DNA of 64,000 nucleotides from Pelagibacterium montanilacus (GCF_003992665.1 NZ_RZMX01000008.1:186001-250000), one strand, 5' to 3'. Shown: positions 1 through 8,656, numbered from the stretch's first letter. Translations and numbers: made by a program. Notes: generated from the letters alone by a model not told the origin.

Positions 1-1297
1 ATTCCTCCGAGACGCGGAAAGCCCGGCCCAGATCGCGGGTGTAGAAATAGCAGGCCAGCCCGTATTCGGTGTCGTTGGCAAGCGCGATCGCTTCTTCCTC
101 GGTCTCGAACCGGAAGACCGGCGCGACCGGACCGAAGATTTCCTCGCGGGCAAACCGCATGTCCGACGACGCGTTGACGATGACGGTCGGCTCGTAAAAG
201 AACCCGTCGCGCTGCACCCGCTTGCCGCCCTGAACGATTTTGCCGCCCTTGGAGACTGCGTCCTCGACGAACGAGCCCACGCCCTCGATCGCCTTTTCGT
301 CGATCAGCGGCCCCTGCTCCACCCCGTCCTCGAACCCCGAGCCGAGCTTGAGCCCTGCCGCGGCGATGGCCAGTTTTTCAACGAAGGCGTCATGAATACC
401 GGCTTGGACATAGATGCGGTTGGAACAGACGCAGGTCTGGCCAGAATTGCGGAATTTGGAGGCAATGGCTCCGGCCACCGCGCGATCGATGTCGGCGTCG
501 TCGAACACGAGGAACGGCGCATTGCCGCCCAGCTCCATGGAGACCTTCTTGACCGTCGTGGCCGCCTGGGCAAGCAGGATGCGGCCCACCTCGGTTGAAC
601 CGGTGAATGTGATCTTGGCGACGTCGGGATGGCTCGTAAGCTCGCCACCGATCTTGGACGCCGAACCGGTGAGGATATTCACGGTGCCGGCGGGGAAACC
701 AGCTTCTGCGCACAGAAGGCCCCAGGCCAGCCCCGAAAACGGCGTTTGCGTCGCCGGCTTGCACACGATCGTGCAGCCCGTGGCCAGCGCCGGCCCGATC
801 TTACGCGCCAGCATCGAGGACGGGAAGTTCCAGGGCGTGATCGCACCCACGACACCGACCGCCTCCTTGGTGACCATCAGGCGCCGGTCGGCCCAGGGCG
901 AGGGAATGGTGTCCCCGTAGACCCTGCGCGCCTCCTCGGCGAACCAGAGGATGTACTTGGCGCTCATGGCCACTTCGCCGCGCGACTCGGTCAGCGACTT
1001 GCCCTGCTCCTTGGTGAGCAATTGAGCCAGCGGCTCCTTGTTGTCCTCGATCAAAGAGGCGAGCTTGCGCAGCATGGCCGCGCGCTCCTCGGCCGTCGTC
1101 TTGCGGTAGGTCTCGAATGCACGCGCCGCGGCCTCGATGGCCGCCCGCGTTTCGTCGGCGCCCGCCTCGGGAACCTGCCCGATAACCTCGCCGGAGGCGG
1201 GATCAAACACATCGATCATCCTGCCGCTGTCGGCCTTGCGCCAGGTACCGTCGATAAAGATTTCTTCGCGCTTGAACTGTGCCCACGACGTGCTCAT
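1..1297 (-). CDS. NAD(P)-dependent succinate-semialdehyde-type aldehyde dehydrogenase, C-terminus cut by window edge
   Basis: This gene has no stop inside the window; about 432 codons are present and the family is usually near 480, so roughly 50 C-terminal residues are missing. It begins MSTSWAQFKREEIFIDG after an AGGAGAGACC ribosome site. Family marks are the catalytic Glu255 in MELGGN, the nucleophile Cys289 in GQTCVCSN (the normal 34-residue spacing), ITPWNFP and a FTGSTEVG nucleotide-binding turn. Enzymes of this type oxidise succinate semialdehyde or related short aldehydes to acids in the cytosol. It is the last visible gene of the long operon that begins at the CoA-transferase alpha subunit, 40 bp downstream of dhaL, so its aldehyde probably comes from that pathway. 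The exact substrate is not determined. Confidence 0.9.
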   Translation of the reverse strand, partial: MSTSWAQFKREEIFIDGTWRKADSGRMIDVFDPASGEVIGQVPEAGADETRAAIEAAARAFETYRKTTAEERAAMLRKLASLIEDNKEPLAQLLTKEQGKSLTESRGEVAMSAKYILWFAEEARRVYGDTIPSPWADRRLMVTKEAVGVVGAITPWNFPSSMLARKIGPALATGCTIVCKPATQTPFSGLAWGLLCAEAGFPAGTVNILTGSASKIGGELTSHPDVAKITFTGSTEVGRILLAQAATTVKKVSMELGGNAPFLVFDDADIDRAVAGAIASKFRNSGQTCVCSNRIYVQAGIHDAFVEKLAIAAAGLKLGSGFEDGVEQGPLIDEKAIEGVGSFVEDAVSKGGKIVQGGKRVQRDGFFYEPTVIVNASSDMRFAREEIFGPVAPVFRFETEEEAIALANDTEYGLACYFYTRDLGRAFRVSEE

Positions 1298-1337
1298 GGT
1301 CTCTCCTGCCTGCACTTTTTGAGGGGATGGCGACGGC

Positions 1338-1940
1338 TTAACGGGCCATTGCTTCCACAAGTTCCTTGAAGGCGAGCATGCCCGGATCGTCCATCCCGAC
1401 CGTGGCGTCCCCGAACATCCGGGCTCTGCCCCGCTTGTTGGTTCTGTCTCGATACTGATCGAGCGCATCGCGCGCGGCGCCGATAACCACCGGACCCACA
1501 TCTCCTCCCCCATGGGAGCGCAAGGCTACGATTACTGCTTCGATGGAATCAAGCACTGTCTTGTCGCCCAGTTCGGCCTTGCCCCGTGCCATCATGGCAT
1601 CGCGAGCACCCGCCAGCAGGCCATCGAGCGAGGAAGGGTCGACCTCGGCTTGCCCCTTGAGCTCGCGGGACATGGTCAGGAGCGCAGTCGCCAGAAGCGT
1701 GCCCAGGCTTGAGCCCGTCGCCGCCGCCGCCGCCCGTGCCAACTGGCTGAGCGCAGAGCCCGCGTCCTCGACCCCTGAAAGATCGAGCGCCGCCATCCGG
1801 TCGAGAACCCGCTTGAGCATGCCGCCGGTATCACCGTCTCCGAGCTTGGCATCGGCCGCGTTAAGTTCCTGCTCGAGCCTGCCCATTTCCGTGTGCGCCC
1901 GGCCTACGGCCCCCGCGATATCGCTTACCGTCCAGCCCAT
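1338..1940 (-). CDS. dhaL: Dihydroxyacetone kinase subunit DhaL (ATP-binding) or four-carbon keto-sugar kinase subunit
   Basis: The 200-residue protein has the DhaL signature DAKLGDGDTGG, with Asp30, Asp35 and Asp37 placed to hold the two Mg ions that bind ADP or ATP, and a later TGSSLGTLLATALL segment typical of the family. DhaL supplies the phosphoryl donor site for the DhaK subunit. Its start overlaps the dhaK stop by one base (TGATG), so the two are translationally coupled. No DhaM phosphocarrier is visible, so whether the donor is ATP or a PTS relay is open. Related DhaK/DhaL pairs phosphorylate erythrulose and other C4 ketoses, so dihydroxyacetone is not certain. Confidence 0.88.
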   Translation of the reverse strand: MGWTVSDIAGAVGRAHTEMGRLEQELNAADAKLGDGDTGGMLKRVLDRMAALDLSGVEDAGSALSQLARAAAAATGSSLGTLLATALLTMSRELKGQAEVDPSSLDGLLAGARDAMMARGKAELGDKTVLDSIEAVIVALRSHGGGDVGPVVIGAARDALDQYRDRTNKRGRARMFGDATVGMDDPGMLAFKELVEAMAR

Positions 1941-2938
1941 CAGCCGACCGTCCAGAAGGGGGTTTGCGCCGGAGCGGCCAGAAGCGAAGAGAGTTCATCG
2001 TCCACAAAGCACAGGCTGATCGATGCGCCTGCCATTTCCATTGAGGTCGCGAAATGCCCGATCAGCGGCCGCTCGACTTCAAATCCCTCACCGGCCAGCC
2101 GGGACTTGGCGCGGCGGAACATGATCAGCAGTTCTTCGAGCGGAGTTGCCCCGAGGCTGTTGACCAGGATCGAAACCCTTTTACCCGCATCCTTCGGCGC
2201 GTCGTCCAACAGGCGCCCGATCATCTCGTCGACGATCTCGTCGGCCGGCCTGAGCTGGTCGCGCCAGATGCCCGGCTCACCATGGATGCCCATGCCCATC
2301 TCGATCTCGTTCTCGCCCAGTGTGAACGAGGGGCGATCCGAGCCGGGGACCTGGCAGGGCGACAGCGCAACACCTATCGTTCGGGTCCGCGAGACTGCCA
2401 ACTCGGCAATCCGGGTAACCTCGTCGAGCGAAGCGCCATCTTCTGCCTTGGCGCCTGCTGCCTTGTAGGCATAGACGATCCCGGCCACGCCCCGGCGCTT
2501 CTCGCGCTCGTCGGGCCCCGCGCTGGCGACATCGTCATTGCCGAGCACGGTGCGCGTCTCGATGCCGTCATCGGCGGCAAATTCCGAGGCCATGTCGAAA
2601 TTCATCCGGTCGCCACCGTAGTTTCCGTACAAAAGCAGCACGCCCGCGCCACCATTGGCCGCAGCGATGGCATCGCTGCACGAGCCGACCGTGGGACCCT
2701 CAAAGACGTTGCCGATCGAACAGGAATCGAGCAGCCCTTGCCCCACATATCCGGTGAACAGTGGCAAATGCCCCGACCCGCCGCCGGACACCACACCCAC
2801 CTTGCCCGACCGGAGTTCGGCGGCCCGGCGCACGACGCGCTTATCCTCACCTGCCAGCGTGAGTTCGGGATAGGCGCCGACCAGCCCATCGAGCATTTCA
2901 TCGACGAAATCGGCGGCGGTGTTCATGATCTTTTTCAT
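1940..2938 (-). CDS. dhaK: Dihydroxyacetone kinase subunit DhaK (substrate-binding) or C4 ketose kinase subunit
   Basis: The 332-residue protein matches DhaK in length. It carries SGGGSGHLPLFTGYVGQG with His57 and, near residue 219, MGIHGEPG, whose histidine forms the covalent hemiaminal with the ketone substrate in the E. coli enzyme. The start MKKIMNTAADF is chosen because AGGGAGAC lies just upstream; a longer open frame to 3130 runs back into the preceding gene and looks spurious. It sits between the ThDP enzyme and dhaL. The pair would phosphorylate a hydroxymethyl ketone, which could be the product of the neighbouring ThDP enzyme (inference). Confidence 0.9.
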   Translation of the reverse strand: MKKIMNTAADFVDEMLDGLVGAYPELTLAGEDKRVVRRAAELRSGKVGVVSGGGSGHLPLFTGYVGQGLLDSCSIGNVFEGPTVGSCSDAIAAANGGAGVLLLYGNYGGDRMNFDMASEFAADDGIETRTVLGNDDVASAGPDEREKRRGVAGIVYAYKAAGAKAEDGASLDEVTRIAELAVSRTRTIGVALSPCQVPGSDRPSFTLGENEIEMGMGIHGEPGIWRDQLRPADEIVDEMIGRLLDDAPKDAGKRVSILVNSLGATPLEELLIMFRRAKSRLAGEGFEVERPLIGHFATSMEMAGASISLCFVDDELSSLLAAPAQTPFWTVG

Positions 2939-2973
2939 TGCGGTCTCCCTGCCATCTTCGGTTGCACGCGCCC

Positions 2974-4689
2974 TCAGTAGGTAAGGGCCGAATTGTCGTT
3001 GAAGGCGCTGATGGGCGGGTAGGCGCGCTCGTCGGTGATGACATCGAGCACCGTAGTGCCCTTGCGTTCGAAGGCGGCATTGAGCGCCGGCAGGAACGCG
3101 TCCGCGCTCTCGATCCGTTCGCCATGACACCCCGCGCCGCGCGCGATCATCGCGTGATCGACGGCAGTGAAGTCGCAGGCGTCCGAGAAATCCCCAAAGA
3201 TCACCTTCTCGGCGTGCTTCTCATAGCCGAGGATGGAATTGTTGAGCACGCACACCACGACATCGAGCCCCATGCGGCGAGCGGTCTCGAGTTCGGACCA
3301 GACATGGGCGAACCCACCATCGCCGACCAGCGCGAACACCCTGGCGTCCGGATTGGCGCATTTGGCGCCCAGCGCATAGGGCAGGCCCCAGCCGAGCCCT
3401 GCCAGACCGCGCGGAGTGATGAAACGCTGCCCTGCCTTGCGGGCGGTAAGGAAATTGGCCACCCAGATCGAGGAATAGCTGGCGTCGGCAACCACGATGG
3501 TCTCGGGCGTCAAAATGGAATCGAGATCGCGCATCATGCGCTCGGGCCGCATGGGCGCAGCGTCCGAGTTCTCCTGGGCAGCGGCGTCTTTCCGCCCCTT
3601 GGAAAGCCCCTCCGCAATCGTTTTCTCAACTCCGGCACGTGCCGAGGAACGGTCGGCGAGATCGCGCTTGGTCAGCGCCTCGGTCAGAGCCGACAGGCCG
3701 AGCCTGGCGTCGCCCACGAGACGCAGAGCCTCGTAATTGCGTCCGATTTCCTGGCCGTCGACATCGAGATGGATGAACTTGGCGTCCTTGGGATAGAGCG
3801 ACCAGCTATCGGTGCCGTTCTGGTTGGTGCGGTTGCCCACCAGCAGAACGACGTCGGCATCGGTCACCAGTTCGCGCACGTGCCGCGTACGGCTGCGGTC
3901 CGCCATGAAATAGCCGACCACACCAACCGAAAGCGGATGGGTCTCATCGACCGCGCCCTTGCCCATCACCGTGGTGGCGACCGGCAAATGCGCCGTGTCC
4001 TGAAGCCGGGCCAGTTCGGCGCTGGCGCCGGAAATATGCACCCCGCCCCCCGCGATCACGATCGGCCGTTTCGCATTGGCCAGAAGCTCCGCTGCCTCGG
4101 CGACCTTCTCGGGATCAGGCGCGCTGCGATCGAGCGGAAAGGAACCCAGGCTGGCCATCCGCGGGCTGTCGCTTGGCTTGGGGACATCGTTGAACATGTC
4201 GATGGGCGCGATCAGCACTGCGGGTCCGGGGCGTCCCGAGGCAGCGGCGGCAAAGGCCATGTCCACGTAATCATCGATACGGTCCGCGTCGGCGACCCGC
4301 CGGATCCATTTGGCGCAGCCCTTAAAAAGGTCCAGATGATCGAGTTCCTGGAACGCGTTCTTGTCCGCGAACGGGCGCGCGACGTCCTGGACAATGGCCA
4401 CGATCGGTACCGACGCCTTATAGGCCTCGGCAAGGCCGGGCACCAGAAGGGTGGCAGCCGGACCGTTCTGCGCGGTGACGACGGCGACCTTGTTGGTCAT
4501 GCGCGCATAGGCGTCGGCCATCACCGCACCCGCATTCTCGGTGCGATAACCGATCTGACGGATGCCGTGGTGCGGAGCAGCCAGGAACAGGGCCGCGGGA
4601 ATGGCCTGGCCGAAAATCACCTCGACGCCGTGCCGCTTGAGAGCGGCAGCGAAGGTGTGTGCGGCGTTGATATTGGTCGATGACGTCAT
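2974..4689 (-). CDS. ThDP-dependent enzyme, acetolactate synthase large-subunit family
   Basis: This is a 571-residue three-domain thiamine diphosphate enzyme. Glu51 in YRTENAGAVMADAYAR is the residue that activates the cofactor. The central domain contains TTVMGKGAVDETHP, as in acetolactate synthase. The C-terminal ThDP/Mg motif runs from GDGG at 456 to LNNS at 482. Family members carry out decarboxylation or carboligation of 2-oxo acids or acyl-CoAs. The genes for a regulatory subunit or for valine and isoleucine synthesis are absent, so a catabolic carboligase or decarboxylase is more likely than amino-acid biosynthesis. It lies 42 bp after the CaiB gene and 35 bp before dhaK. The ribosome site is weak (AAAGGCAG). 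Confidence 0.85.
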   Translation of the reverse strand: MTSSTNINAAHTFAAALKRHGVEVIFGQAIPAALFLAAPHHGIRQIGYRTENAGAVMADAYARMTNKVAVVTAQNGPAATLLVPGLAEAYKASVPIVAIVQDVARPFADKNAFQELDHLDLFKGCAKWIRRVADADRIDDYVDMAFAAAASGRPGPAVLIAPIDMFNDVPKPSDSPRMASLGSFPLDRSAPDPEKVAEAAELLANAKRPIVIAGGGVHISGASAELARLQDTAHLPVATTVMGKGAVDETHPLSVGVVGYFMADRSRTRHVRELVTDADVVLLVGNRTNQNGTDSWSLYPKDAKFIHLDVDGQEIGRNYEALRLVGDARLGLSALTEALTKRDLADRSSARAGVEKTIAEGLSKGRKDAAAQENSDAAPMRPERMMRDLDSILTPETIVVADASYSSIWVANFLTARKAGQRFITPRGLAGLGWGLPYALGAKCANPDARVFALVGDGGFAHVWSELETARRMGLDVVVCVLNNSILGYEKHAEKVIFGDFSDACDFTAVDHAMIARGAGCHGERIESADAFLPALNAAFERKGTTVLDVITDERAYPPISAFNDNSALTY

Positions 4690-4731
4690 GGAGAATGTCT
4701 GCCTTTTCGCAAAAATCGATTTCTGACGTAA

Positions 4732-5949
4732 TCACACCACCGCGCTTGCGCGCAGCTCTGCGATCTCGTCGTCCGAGCGGCCCAGCCACTCGGAGAGAAC
4801 CTCTTGGGTGTGGGCACCAAGCTGCGGGGGCGGCATCCGAACACTGCCCGGCGCATCCGAGAGCCCGACGGTGATCCCGTGCATGGTAACCGTGCCGGCC
4901 TTGGGGTGCTCGATGTCCACCAGATGGCCCGCCTCGCGCATGAAGGGATCGTCGGCCACCTCGGCAACCGTGCGCACCCGGGCGCTGGGCAACTCAGCCG
5001 TATTCAGTGCTGCCAGGGCCTCGTCGGCCGTCAGCCCGGCCATCCATTCGGCAGCGATGGCCTCGATCGCGTCGACGTTCTTCATGCGGGCGTCGAGCGA
5101 AGAGAAGCGATTGTCCTCGAGCAGTTCGGGCTTCCCGATCATACGGGCGAAGCGCGGAAAATGCGCGTCATTGCCAGCGACCACGTGAACCCAGACGCCG
5201 TCGCGCGCCTGGAAGGTGTTGGCGGGCGCGGCGTAGCGATCGCGATTGCCCGACCGGGTCATGGTCCGGCCCAGACGCAGATATTCGGGGATCGCCGTCA
5301 TGAGCAGCGATGTGGCGCCCCCGATCAGGCTCACATCCACCATCTGCCCCTTGCCGGTCTGGTGCCGGTGTTCGAGCGCCGAGAGAATGCCGATGGTCGC
5401 GTGCAGCGCGGTGACGTAATCCACGATGAAGGTGCCGGCCATGCTGGGCCCTTCATCGGGATGGCCCGTCAGGTCCATGAGCCCCATCATCGCCTGGGCA
5501 ATGCCGTCAAAGCAGGGCTCGCCGGACTTGGAATTGTTCTGCCCGAACCCGGAAAGGCGGGCCATGATCAGCCGCGGATTGATCTCGCGCAGCGTCTCCC
5601 AGCCGCACCCCATCTTCTCCATGGTGCCGGGGCGGAAGTTCTCGATCACGATATCCGCCTCCCTGACCAGATCGCGCAGCAGGTCCTGGGACCGGGGATT
5701 GCGGAAATCGAGCGTCATGGACCGCTTGTTGCGGTTGAACATCATGAAATAGATGCTCTCCTGCTCCAGATAGGGTCCGAGCAGGCGGGTGTCGTCGCCG
5801 CCCTTCGGGCGTTCGATCTTGACCACGTCTGCACCGAGATCGGCGAGCACCATGGCGCAGTGCGGACCGGCAATGAAGCGCGACAGATCCAGGACCTTGA
5901 GCCCTGAAAGCGACGCGGCGGCGGGATGGGATGTGAGGGAATCGAGCAT
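4732..5949 (-). CDS. CaiB/BaiF family (class III) CoA-transferase
   Basis: The 405-residue protein has the class III CoA-transferase layout: LKVLDLSRFIAGPHCAMVLADLGADVVKIERP at the N-terminus, then NRNKRSMTLDF, ENFRPGTMEKMG, and the catalytic aspartate Asp177 in FIVDYVTALHA, which forms the acyl-aspartyl anhydride. These enzymes move CoA between two carboxylic acids in the cytosol. There is no clear ribosome site, but only 3 bp separate it from the stop of the preceding CoA-transferase beta gene, so translation is probably coupled. Having two unrelated CoA-transferase types in one operon suggests that substrate activation and later CoA recycling are handled separately. Confidence 0.9.
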   Translation of the reverse strand: MLDSLTSHPAAASLSGLKVLDLSRFIAGPHCAMVLADLGADVVKIERPKGGDDTRLLGPYLEQESIYFMMFNRNKRSMTLDFRNPRSQDLLRDLVREADIVIENFRPGTMEKMGCGWETLREINPRLIMARLSGFGQNNSKSGEPCFDGIAQAMMGLMDLTGHPDEGPSMAGTFIVDYVTALHATIGILSALEHRHQTGKGQMVDVSLIGGATSLLMTAIPEYLRLGRTMTRSGNRDRYAAPANTFQARDGVWVHVVAGNDAHFPRFARMIGKPELLEDNRFSSLDARMKNVDAIEAIAAEWMAGLTADEALAALNTAELPSARVRTVAEVADDPFMREAGHLVDIEHPKAGTVTMHGITVGLSDAPGSVRMPPPQLGAHTQEVLSEWLGRSDDEIAELRASAVV

Positions 5950-5952
5950 GAA

Positions 5953-6765
5953 CTATACGCGCAACAGGATGTGATTGGGATCGATGTCATGGCGGATCAG
6001 GCGCAGCTCCTCGGCGTCCGGCGCCGGGGTCTCGCCGAGATCCTCGGAAACCTCGGGGACGAAACCCATGAGGTCCAGGACCTCTTCGCGGGTGACGCCC
6101 GGGTGCAGCGAGACAAGCCGCATTGCCTTGGAACCGGGCGCGAAATCGAACACGGCCTTGTTGGTGACGACCAGCCGCGGCCCACCCTCGGACAATCCGG
6201 TCTCCGTGCGGGAACTGCCGCCCTTGTAGTGTCCGACGCTGGTGATGAAATCGACCTCCTCGACGAACGTCCGCTTGTCGAGATCGACCACGATATAGGG
6301 CCGGCGCACGAAAGCCGCATGTTCGGGCTGGGCGAGGCAACCCACCAGCCGGACCTTGGGCTGGCGGTAGTCGCCGATGGCGGTGATGTTCATGTTGCCG
6401 AAGCGATCGATCTGCGCGGCGGAATTGAAGCACACGTCGAAGGCCCGCCGCATGAGCATGTCGCACTTGGTGCCCGTATCGGGCGGGCAGGCCGCGGCCT
6501 GCCAGTGCGTCAGGCTGTCCTGGGTCAGCTTTTCGGGGATCTCCGACAGGTCTGGCTCGAGCAGATTGCCCCAGTAGACGCACGCCCCGGGCGCATGGCG
6601 CATCTGGGCGAGCCGCACGGCCGCAAGCGGAATGCCAACCGCCAGCGTAAACGCCCTGCCATTGGTGCCGACCCCGACAAACGCCAGATCGTCGTCCTCG
6701 ATCTGGCGGGCCAGATAGGCGGTGATAAGTTCGTTTGTTGTAAAGGTGGCGGACTGATCGTTCAT
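5953..6765 (-). CDS. Class I CoA-transferase beta-subunit-like protein lacking the usual nucleophile motif
   Basis: The 270-residue protein aligns by eye with the beta subunits of glutaconate and 3-oxoacid CoA-transferases (VGVGTNGRAFTLAVGIPLAAVRLAQMRHAP, then ITAIGD, RLVGCLAQ, FITSVGHYKG). In class I enzymes the nucleophilic glutamate sits in a SENG or ESG motif right after this region. Here the equivalent stretch reads YWGNLL at 64-69, with Trp65 in the glutamate position. The same loss is known to me from IpdB of the steroid-degrading IpdAB pair, which is a ring-opening hydrolase rather than a transferase. The start overlaps the alpha-subunit stop (ATGA). The fold is firm; the reaction is open. 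Confidence 0.82.
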   Translation of the reverse strand: MNDQSATFTTNELITAYLARQIEDDDLAFVGVGTNGRAFTLAVGIPLAAVRLAQMRHAPGACVYWGNLLEPDLSEIPEKLTQDSLTHWQAAACPPDTGTKCDMLMRRAFDVCFNSAAQIDRFGNMNITAIGDYRQPKVRLVGCLAQPEHAAFVRRPYIVVDLDKRTFVEEVDFITSVGHYKGGSSRTETGLSEGGPRLVVTNKAVFDFAPGSKAMRLVSLHPGVTREEVLDLMGFVPEVSEDLGETPAPDAEELRLIRHDIDPNHILLRV

Positions 6766-7655
6766 TGTGCACCTCCGGAAACGTCGAGCGAGGCCAGGTG
6801 CGCAGCGCCGATCTTGTCCAGATAGGCCTCATGATCTGCAACCGAGCGGGCGAACTCATCGAGATAGGCAGCAGCCCCCTCGGCGGTGGCGCAACGGGCG
6901 ACATAGTCCCGCATATGCGCATCGTCCTCGTCATAGATGGTGTCGCAGGCCACGGGATGGGCCCCGTGCGGCACCTCGACGATCGCCTCGACCCACTGGC
7001 CGGGAATATAGGTCAGGCTCGGCTGGCGCTTGACCTCCTCGTGAGACACGATCTTCTCGACGGTGACGATCAGCCGCTTTGCGGCTGCGGCCATTGGCTG
7101 GTCCATGTCGTCAGTGTCGCGCACCACGGGCCACTGCACGTTACCGTACTTGTCGCCCTTATAGCCGTGGATGATGGTGAATTCGGTCTCGGCTGCGGCA
7201 ACCGCCTGCACCGGCTCGCCGGTGAACGGGCACGCGAACGTCTTGATCTGTTCTGGGTTTCTGGCCGCGATGTCGGACCCGAACAGCGTCCTGATGGGCA
7301 GAAAGCGCAGCCCTTGGGCGGCCGCCCTGAGCCGGGCGACCATCGCGGTCTCGGAAAAATCGCGCACCTCGATCCGGCCCGACTGCACGCCGCGCCGGAA
7401 ATTGGGGGCAAGGCCGTAATTGAACAGGCCGACATAGATGCCCTCGTAGCGCCGGATCGCCTCGGCGGCAGCCAGCATGTCGATGGCGGTTGTCCCTGCC
7501 CAACTCAGCACCGTCAGGTCCTTAACCCCGCGGGCGATAAGGTGGCGGACAGCCGCGTTGGGCTGGCGGCGCAGGAGGCTGCCGCCGAACATCACCGAAG
7601 CCCCCGACGCAATCGGAGCCAGAGCCGTATCGAGGCTCGTCAGCTTCTCTTTCAC
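6762..7655 (-). CDS. Class I CoA-transferase alpha-subunit-like protein (IpdA/GctA family)
   Basis: The 297-residue alpha partner starts at a GTG (VKEKLTSLDTALAPIASGASVMFGGSLLRRQPNAA) behind a GGGAGAG ribosome site; the longer open frame to 7742 has no such site. Family features are the MFGG glycine turn, KDLTVLSWAGT, and DFSETAMVARLRAAAQGLRFLPIRTLFGSD, which parallels the active-site strand of GctA and IpdA. It is the first gene of the leftward operon, preceded by two AAACGTTT palindromes. With the downstream beta subunit it should form a heterodimer acting on CoA thioesters, either as a transferase or, given the altered beta motif, as a carbon-carbon hydrolase. Confidence 0.85.
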   Translation of the reverse strand: MKEKLTSLDTALAPIASGASVMFGGSLLRRQPNAAVRHLIARGVKDLTVLSWAGTTAIDMLAAAEAIRRYEGIYVGLFNYGLAPNFRRGVQSGRIEVRDFSETAMVARLRAAAQGLRFLPIRTLFGSDIAARNPEQIKTFACPFTGEPVQAVAAAETEFTIIHGYKGDKYGNVQWPVVRDTDDMDQPMAAAAKRLIVTVEKIVSHEEVKRQPSLTYIPGQWVEAIVEVPHGAHPVACDTIYDEDDAHMRDYVARCATAEGAAAYLDEFARSVADHEAYLDKIGAAHLASLDVSGGAQ

Positions 7656-7692
7656 GAATCTCTCCCGAACGAACGCCGGCAGGCACCGACGC

Positions 7693-7702
7693 GAAACGTT
7701 TC
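7693..7702. promoter_or_regulatory. Operator-like palindrome GAAACGTTTC
   Basis: A perfect 10-bp palindrome lies 38 bp upstream of the GTG start of the CoA-transferase alpha gene. Central CG with A/T arms is typical of LacI-family operators. No LacI-type gene is in the window, so the regulator would be encoded elsewhere. Confidence 0.4.
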
Positions 7703-7757
7703 TTATGGTTGACCAGCAAGAAGCCGTTGGCGCCTCCTGCATCCCTTCGTTCTAAGC

Positions 7758-7770
7758 AGAAAACGTTTCT
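7758..7770. promoter_or_regulatory. Second operator-like site AGAAAACGTTTCT
   Basis: This site has AGAAA and TTTCT arms around ACG and contains the same AAACGTTT core. Its centre is about 67 bp from the first palindrome, in the gap between the glycosyltransferase stop and the CoA-transferase operon. Two matching sites in one gap make chance less likely than one would. Confidence 0.35.
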
Positions 7771-7818
7771 TGTCAAGCCTTGGCATGTGGCTTTCCAGCC
7801 CGAAGCAATCGAGCCGGA

Positions 7819-8604
7819 TCAGTCCTTGCGGATGTCGGAATGGTCCATGGTGGCGGGCTTGCCGCGGAAGGTGACCCAGAAGAAATTGAGCGTGTAGGTC
7901 GCGGCGGTCTTGAACACGCCTTCCTTGGCGAGCCGGCGGCCCGAGGTCTTCATCTTCAGCCCGAAGGTCCACTTGACCTTGCCCACCTTCGAGAGGCGCA
8001 CGGCAACGTCGGTGTCCTCGCCATAAAAGGTGATCGACCGGTCGTAGCCGCCAGCCTCGACCCAGGCCGACCGGCGGAAGATGAAATTGCCCCCCTGCAC
8101 CACTGACCCGACGCGCAGGATGAACCTGTTAAGGATGTAGATGGCGTAGGTCAGGCCATAAAAGCCCGAGACCAGGAACCGATTCCACAAGCCCAGGTCG
8201 TAATAGACATAGGGTCCGCTCAGGGCGACCAACTCCTCGTCGCGCCCGAATTCGGCGAACACCTTGCTCAGCCAGCCGGCGGGCACGATGGTGTCGGCAT
8301 CGATATTGGCGACCAGTTCCGCCTGGGTAGCGGCAAAGCCGGCATCGCGCGCGTGCACGAGGCCCTTCTGGGGCTCGTCGACAACCTGAACGCCGGCAAA
8401 CGACCCGGCGATCTCTCCGGTCCGGTCCGTCGAGGCGTTGTTGACGACGATGACTTCGCAGTCCGCTTTCCGCCCGCTCCGCTCGATTTCATCGAGCACC
8501 GACTGCAGACACTCACCGATCAGGGCCTGTTCGTTATAGGCTGGAATGACGAACGCTAACTTCACTGCCGGTCTCGCGCTTGATTGGGGGGGGTAGCTGG
8601 CCAT
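7819..8604 (-). CDS. Glycosyltransferase family 2 protein
   Basis: The 261-residue GT-A protein starts at MASYPPQ behind an AGGCGAG site; the longer frame begins inside a repeat and is less likely. LAFVIPAYNEQALIGECLQSVL opens the nucleotide-sugar domain, NNASTDRT binds the nucleotide, NIDADT at 100-105 is the metal-binding DxD, and FYGEDTDVAVRL is the acceptor/base region. A hydrophobic stretch (FYGLTYAIYILNRFIL) may touch the membrane. It would transfer a sugar to a lipid or polymer at the cell envelope. Its neighbours are catabolic, so context gives no substrate. Confidence 0.85.
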   Translation of the reverse strand: MASYPPQSSARPAVKLAFVIPAYNEQALIGECLQSVLDEIERSGRKADCEVIVVNNASTDRTGEIAGSFAGVQVVDEPQKGLVHARDAGFAATQAELVANIDADTIVPAGWLSKVFAEFGRDEELVALSGPYVYYDLGLWNRFLVSGFYGLTYAIYILNRFILRVGSVVQGGNFIFRRSAWVEAGGYDRSITFYGEDTDVAVRLSKVGKVKWTFGLKMKTSGRRLAKEGVFKTAATYTLNFFWVTFRGKPATMDHSDIRKD

Positions 8605-8656
8605 ATCTCGCCTGCTTCCCCCGATCAAGGCGCGTCGGTACGATAATCGTCCCCCC

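Noticed and set aside
2938-4683. A 581-codon plus-strand open frame opposite the ThDP enzyme
   Set aside because: It is antisense to a gene with clear ThDP motifs; long stop-free antisense frames are expected in GC-rich DNA with this codon bias, and the protein has no family features.
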